A stretch of 9,075 bases of DNA, taken from contig CAMWMM010000172.1 in assembly GCA_947175285.1 (NCBI GenBank), positions 1 to 9,075 on the forward strand. The letters are read 5' to 3'. Shown piece after piece: positions 6,543 through 9,075 of the stretch (position 1 is its first letter; each line of letters opens with the position of its first letter). The DNA comes from an uncultured Lachnospiraceae bacterium (GTDB lineage: Bacteria > Bacillota_A > Clostridia > Lachnospirales > Lachnospiraceae). The position numbers and the translations under genes are program-made. Under the pieces are notes generated by a model. It searched no databases, was not told the origin of the DNA, and saw nothing but the letters and a program-made list of their open reading frames with translations.

Positions 6543-7231
6543 CTTAATTCCCCCAGTTTATACCCAATTCCCCAAACCGTAACGACAACCTGCGGATTGC
6601 GGGGGTCATCCTCTATTTTGTTCCGCAGTCTGCTGATATGGACATTGACGGCATTTTCATCTCCCAAATAAGCGTCATTCCAGACACGGGAATATATCTG
6701 CTCTTTTGTATAAACTTTTTTCGGGTTTTGCACAAGCAGCTTTAAAATCTCAAATTCTTTCGCCGTCAATTCAATCCTTATCCCGTTTTTCAATACGGAA
6801 TAGTCGTTCGTATTCACCGTAAGAGAGCCGCACTGAAAAACAATTTCCTCATTTGCCGTCTGTTTAACATACTGGGTATTTCTTCTGATATTCGCTTTTA
6901 TTCTTGCCAATACTTCCGTAACGGAAAACGGCTTTGTAATATAATCGTCTGCGCCTAAACCTAATCCTAATGTTTTATCGGAGTCCGTATCTTTCGCGGA
7001 CAGAATAATAATAGGCACCGTGCTTTTTTCCCGAATAGCTTTCATAACTTCCATTCCGCTTTTTTTCGGTATCATAAGGTCTAACAGCACCAGACTGTAA
7101 TCATCCGCAAAAAATAACTGACAGGCGCTTTCCCCGTCAAAAGATTGTATTACTTCAAAGTTTTCCGTTGTCAAAAAGTTCCCCAGCATATCGCTGATTT
7201 CGATATCGTCTTCTACTAATAAGATTTTCAT
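6539..7231 (-). CDS. OmpR/PhoB-family response regulator
   Basis: The protein has 230 residues, typical for the family. The receiver domain covers residues 1-115: acidic pair Asp8-Asp9, phosphoacceptor Asp51 in LVLLDLMIP, switch Ser78 in IIILSAK and Lys100 in DDYITKPF. The winged-helix DNA-binding domain covers about 130-228, with LTAKEFEILKLLVQNPKKVYTKEQIYSRVW and the recognition helix NAVNVHISRLRNKIEDDP, ending in the usual GIGYKL. It is cytoplasmic and probably receives phosphate from the kinase encoded immediately downstream (ATGA-like TTGA overlap). Likely targets are the 11-bp repeats at 5633-5665 upstream of the ABC ATPase. The ATG lies only 11 bases after the radical SAM stop. Its best Shine-Dalgarno, GGAAGG, is a long 14 bases away and overlaps the end of that gene, suggesting translation coupled to the upstream gene. 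Confidence 0.95.
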   Translation of the reverse strand: MKILLVEDDIEISDMLGNFLTTENFEVIQSFDGESACQLFFADDYSLVLLDLMIPKKSGMEVMKAIREKSTVPIIILSAKDTDSDKTLGLGLGADDYITKPFSVTEVLARIKANIRRNTQYVKQTANEEIVFQCGSLTVNTNDYSVLKNGIRIELTAKEFEILKLLVQNPKKVYTKEQIYSRVWNDAYLGDENAVNVHISRLRNKIEDDPRNPQVVVTVWGIGYKLGELS

Positions 7232-7242
7232 TTGGGTGTTTT

Positions 7243-8349
7243 CTACCTTCCTGCGTTTCCCGCCATAATCGCCTCCACGCTTTCTCTCCGCTCAAACAAC
7301 ACGCATCCGCCGCTGTGTTCTTCCATCAGGACATCCTGTTCACGCAAAGCGGAAAACAATGGTGAGCGCAGTGCCTGACGAAGAGATGTATCTTTTACAT
7401 TGATATCTGAATACGGCGAGAACGGACACGGCTCTGCTCCGCCATGGGAATTGATATGGAAGAATCCACGCCCTGCTGCCAGACATCCGCCGGAGCTTTT
7501 CTCATCGCCGGGAAAAGAAATAAATACCATATCGGGATATTCCTCACGAATCGCAGACAAACGCTCTCTCATGTATTCCCTCTCAGTATCACCCGGAGCC
7601 AAATCTTTGCTCTCCTCCGTGACCGGGACAAATTCTACATAAATGACCGCTTTACAGCCTTCTTCCCGCAGTTCATCCAGAAACTCCCTGCCGGTTATCT
7701 CCCACAAATTTGCAGTCGTAGCTGTAACGGATGCGCCAAAAATCAATTGATTTTTCCGGATGCATTCCATAGCCTCCTTCACTCTCATATAAACACCCGT
7801 ACCCCGCCGCTCATCTGTCTTTTCCAGCCGTCCTTCGATGCTTAAAATAGGAAGCAGGTTACGTTTCTTATCAAACAGCCTGATGTATTCATCACCCAAT
7901 AACGTTCCATTTGTAAAGACAGGAAACAGTATTTCAGGATAGTTCCCTGCAGCTTCGATTACATCCCGTCTAAGCAGCGGTTCCCCTCCTGCAAGCAGAA
8001 TAAAGCTGATTCCAAGTTCTTCTGCCTCAGAAAAGATATTCTCCCATTCCTGTGCAGTAAGCTGGTTCACCGGCTCAGCATCCGTACAGGCATGGTTCTG
8101 GCGGGAATAGCACCCCGCACAGTGGAGGTTGCAGCTGCTTGTAATACTGGCAATCAGAAACGGCGGTATGTTTTCACCGTTCGCTTCCGCTTTTGCCCGC
8201 TTACGGGACGCCTCACGACTTGACAGAGCAAACCGCGCCATAAATACGCTTTCCCTTGGATAAGCAAGTGTCGCCCTGACTGCCTCTTTCACAATTCTCT
8301 CAACGCCGCCTGTCAGGTATTTTCCGAGATTAAATTCATTATTTCCCAT
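7243..8349 (-). CDS. Radical SAM protein with a partial SPASM/twitch-like C-terminus
   Basis: The protein has 368 residues. The [4Fe-4S]-SAM motif CxxxCxxC is at Cys73, Cys77 and Cys80 (SSCNLHCAGCYSRQ), with the SAM-binding GGEP at 121-124 and later strands FTNGTL and LSIEG as in the radical SAM barrel. The C-terminus holds C289-x13-G-x4-C308 followed by C349; the first part matches the opening of SPASM/twitch domains, but the later CxxC is missing, so a second cluster would be of the reduced kind. An N-terminal helical region of about 60 residues precedes the barrel. The ATG follows AAAGGTGAT. The gene is 35 bases after the Fe-S aldo/keto reductase and 11 bases before the response regulator, suggesting one transcript. 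It is visibly more GC-rich than the transporter genes. Substrate unknown; no precursor-peptide gene is visible beside it. Confidence 0.88.
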   Translation of the reverse strand: MGNNEFNLGKYLTGGVERIVKEAVRATLAYPRESVFMARFALSSREASRKRAKAEANGENIPPFLIASITSSCNLHCAGCYSRQNHACTDAEPVNQLTAQEWENIFSEAEELGISFILLAGGEPLLRRDVIEAAGNYPEILFPVFTNGTLLGDEYIRLFDKKRNLLPILSIEGRLEKTDERRGTGVYMRVKEAMECIRKNQLIFGASVTATTANLWEITGREFLDELREEGCKAVIYVEFVPVTEESKDLAPGDTEREYMRERLSAIREEYPDMVFISFPGDEKSSGGCLAAGRGFFHINSHGGAEPCPFSPYSDINVKDTSLRQALRSPLFSALREQDVLMEEHSGGCVLFERRESVEAIMAGNAGR

Positions 8350-8384
8350 AATATCACCTTTCTACAATACTGCCATTTCATCAT

Positions 8385-9075
8385 TTATCGAATCATGATT
8401 TTGCGTGCCGCATTAATGCCGAGCTTATAGGGCAAAGGTCTTAGGTCGCGATCGGCTTCCTTTAATTTTTCACGGATATTGATATGCTGCGGACAGTGTT
8501 TCTCACACTTACCACAGCCGATGCACTGTGATGCAAAACCGGGTTCCTTACGCAGCCCCATATTCTGGGCAAACTCAATGCGGGCTGAGGTCTTTTTCTC
8601 CATATACATCAAATTGTAGTAATAGAAATTGCCCGGAATATCCACTCCCTTGGGACAAGGCATACAGTATCTGCAGCCTGTGCAGCCTACCTTTTCCCGT
8701 TCACGAATAATCTGCTTGATCTGCTCAACAATCTCCATATCTTCGTCTGTCAAATGTCCTGCCTCGGCCTCTGATGCGATGCGGATATTCTCATTCACCA
8801 TATCCTCAGAATTCATGCCGGAAAGCACACAAGTCACTTCCGGCTGGTTCCACAGCCAGCGCAATCCCAATTCAGCGGGCGTATAGCCCTTACTGTCAGA
8901 AGCAAGTATCTCCTTCGCCCTATCCGGCAGATTGACAAGCTTACCGCCGCGGAGAGGTTCCATAATGATAACCGGAATGCCTTTCCCTGCCGCCGCACGA
9001 AGCCCTCTTTTTCCTGCCTGCGTATGTTCATCCAGATAATTATACTGAATCTGACAGAAGTCCCAGTCATAAGCA
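8385..9075 (-). CDS. Aldo/keto reductase with C-terminal 2[4Fe-4S] ferredoxin domain (partial)
   Basis: The frame is open to the right edge, so the N-terminal part with the AKR catalytic tetrad is outside the window; 229 residues are visible. The first 40 (DFCQIQYNYLD, then GIPVIIMEPLRGGKLVN) are the late strands of the AKR barrel, followed by ELGLRWLWNQPEVTCVLSGM, typical of the family's NADPH-binding end. A ferredoxin-like tail follows, with CxxCxxCxxCP (visible residues 131-140) and CxxCxxCxxxCP (184-194), enough for two [4Fe-4S] clusters. Such fused proteins are common in strict anaerobes and are presumed to pass electrons between a nicotinamide or other donor and a small carbonyl substrate. 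Met at 8963 is an internal residue, not the start. It is probably first in, or part of, the transcript carrying the radical SAM gene. The substrate is unknown. Confidence 0.92.
   Translation of the reverse strand, partial: AYDWDFCQIQYNYLDEHTQAGKRGLRAAAGKGIPVIIMEPLRGGKLVNLPDRAKEILASDSKGYTPAELGLRWLWNQPEVTCVLSGMNSEDMVNENIRIASEAEAGHLTDEDMEIVEQIKQIIREREKVGCTGCRYCMPCPKGVDIPGNFYYYNLMYMEKKTSARIEFAQNMGLRKEPGFASQCIGCGKCEKHCPQHINIREKLKEADRDLRPLPYKLGINAARKIMIR

Noticed and set aside
5520..7231. VanRS glycopeptide-resistance regulators
   Set aside because: The regulator and kinase belong to the same broad families, but no vanHAX-type ligase or peptidase genes are present and the kinase lacks the VanS membrane part.
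7400..7845. Open frames on the + strand opposite the radical SAM gene
   Set aside because: They lie wholly within a well-supported gene on the other strand, have no ribosome binding sites and no recognisable protein features. The same holds for the + strand frames opposite purA, the ATPase, the kinase and the sigma factor.
7243..8384. A sactipeptide or other peptide-modification cluster built around the radical SAM gene
   Set aside because: No small cysteine-rich precursor gene fits in the 35-bp and 11-bp gaps beside it, and no peptide-recognition domain is recognisable. The idea remains open only if a precursor lies outside the window.
8834..9070. A - strand frame of 78 codons near the right edge
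   Set aside because: It overlaps the aldo/keto reductase on the same strand in another frame; the reductase frame continues unbroken to the edge with clear family sequence.

Overview
The window looks like chromosomal DNA from a gut-type Lachnospiraceae or related Clostridia. The evidence is the moderately AT-rich sequence, strong GGAGG-type ribosome binding sites, the clostridial variant of PurA (GANWGDEGKGK instead of the usual GxQWGDEGKGK), and an Fe-S aldo/keto reductase of a kind common in anaerobes. The genus assignment is inference from protein flavour, with no database search behind it.

Layout. One gene (57-1133) lies on the + strand: a GNAT acetyltransferase domain joined to a membrane segment and a propeller-like exported domain. 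Everything after it is on the - strand and reads leftwards. From right to left there are: a partial Fe-S aldo/keto reductase entering from the right edge; a radical SAM protein; an OmpR-type response regulator; a histidine kinase; an ABC ATPase and an ABC-2 permease (together a BcrAB/lantibiotic-protection-like module); purA; and finally an ECF-type sigma factor with its membrane-anchored anti-sigma-like partner. Intergenic gaps are small, and no stretch over 300 bases lacks a gene.

How it works together. The two-component pair and the transporter look like an envelope-stress or antimicrobial-peptide-response module. Upstream of the ATPase are three 11-bp repeats next to a TATGAT -10 box, the arrangement expected if the response regulator switches on the transporter. 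The kinase is unusual at both ends: it has no membrane segment, and its reading frame runs on through this promoter into the first codons of the ATPase. The aldo/keto reductase and radical SAM genes are packed against the regulator (35-bp and 11-bp gaps) and are probably co-transcribed with it. No peptide substrate for the radical SAM enzyme is visible. purA has its own promoter, a leader hairpin and a strong terminator. The sigma/anti-sigma pair lies between two clearly related terminator hairpins, and a 17-bp sequence from the purA 3' end recurs just upstream of the sigma start. That suggests local duplication or insertion of the pair at this site.

I found no rRNA, tRNA, CRISPR array, insertion sequence or recognisable riboswitch. 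The most notable items are the kinase/promoter/ATPase overlap, the soluble kinase in a transporter operon, the GNAT-membrane-propeller fusion, and the repeated terminators around the sigma operon. Nothing here proves a new system.
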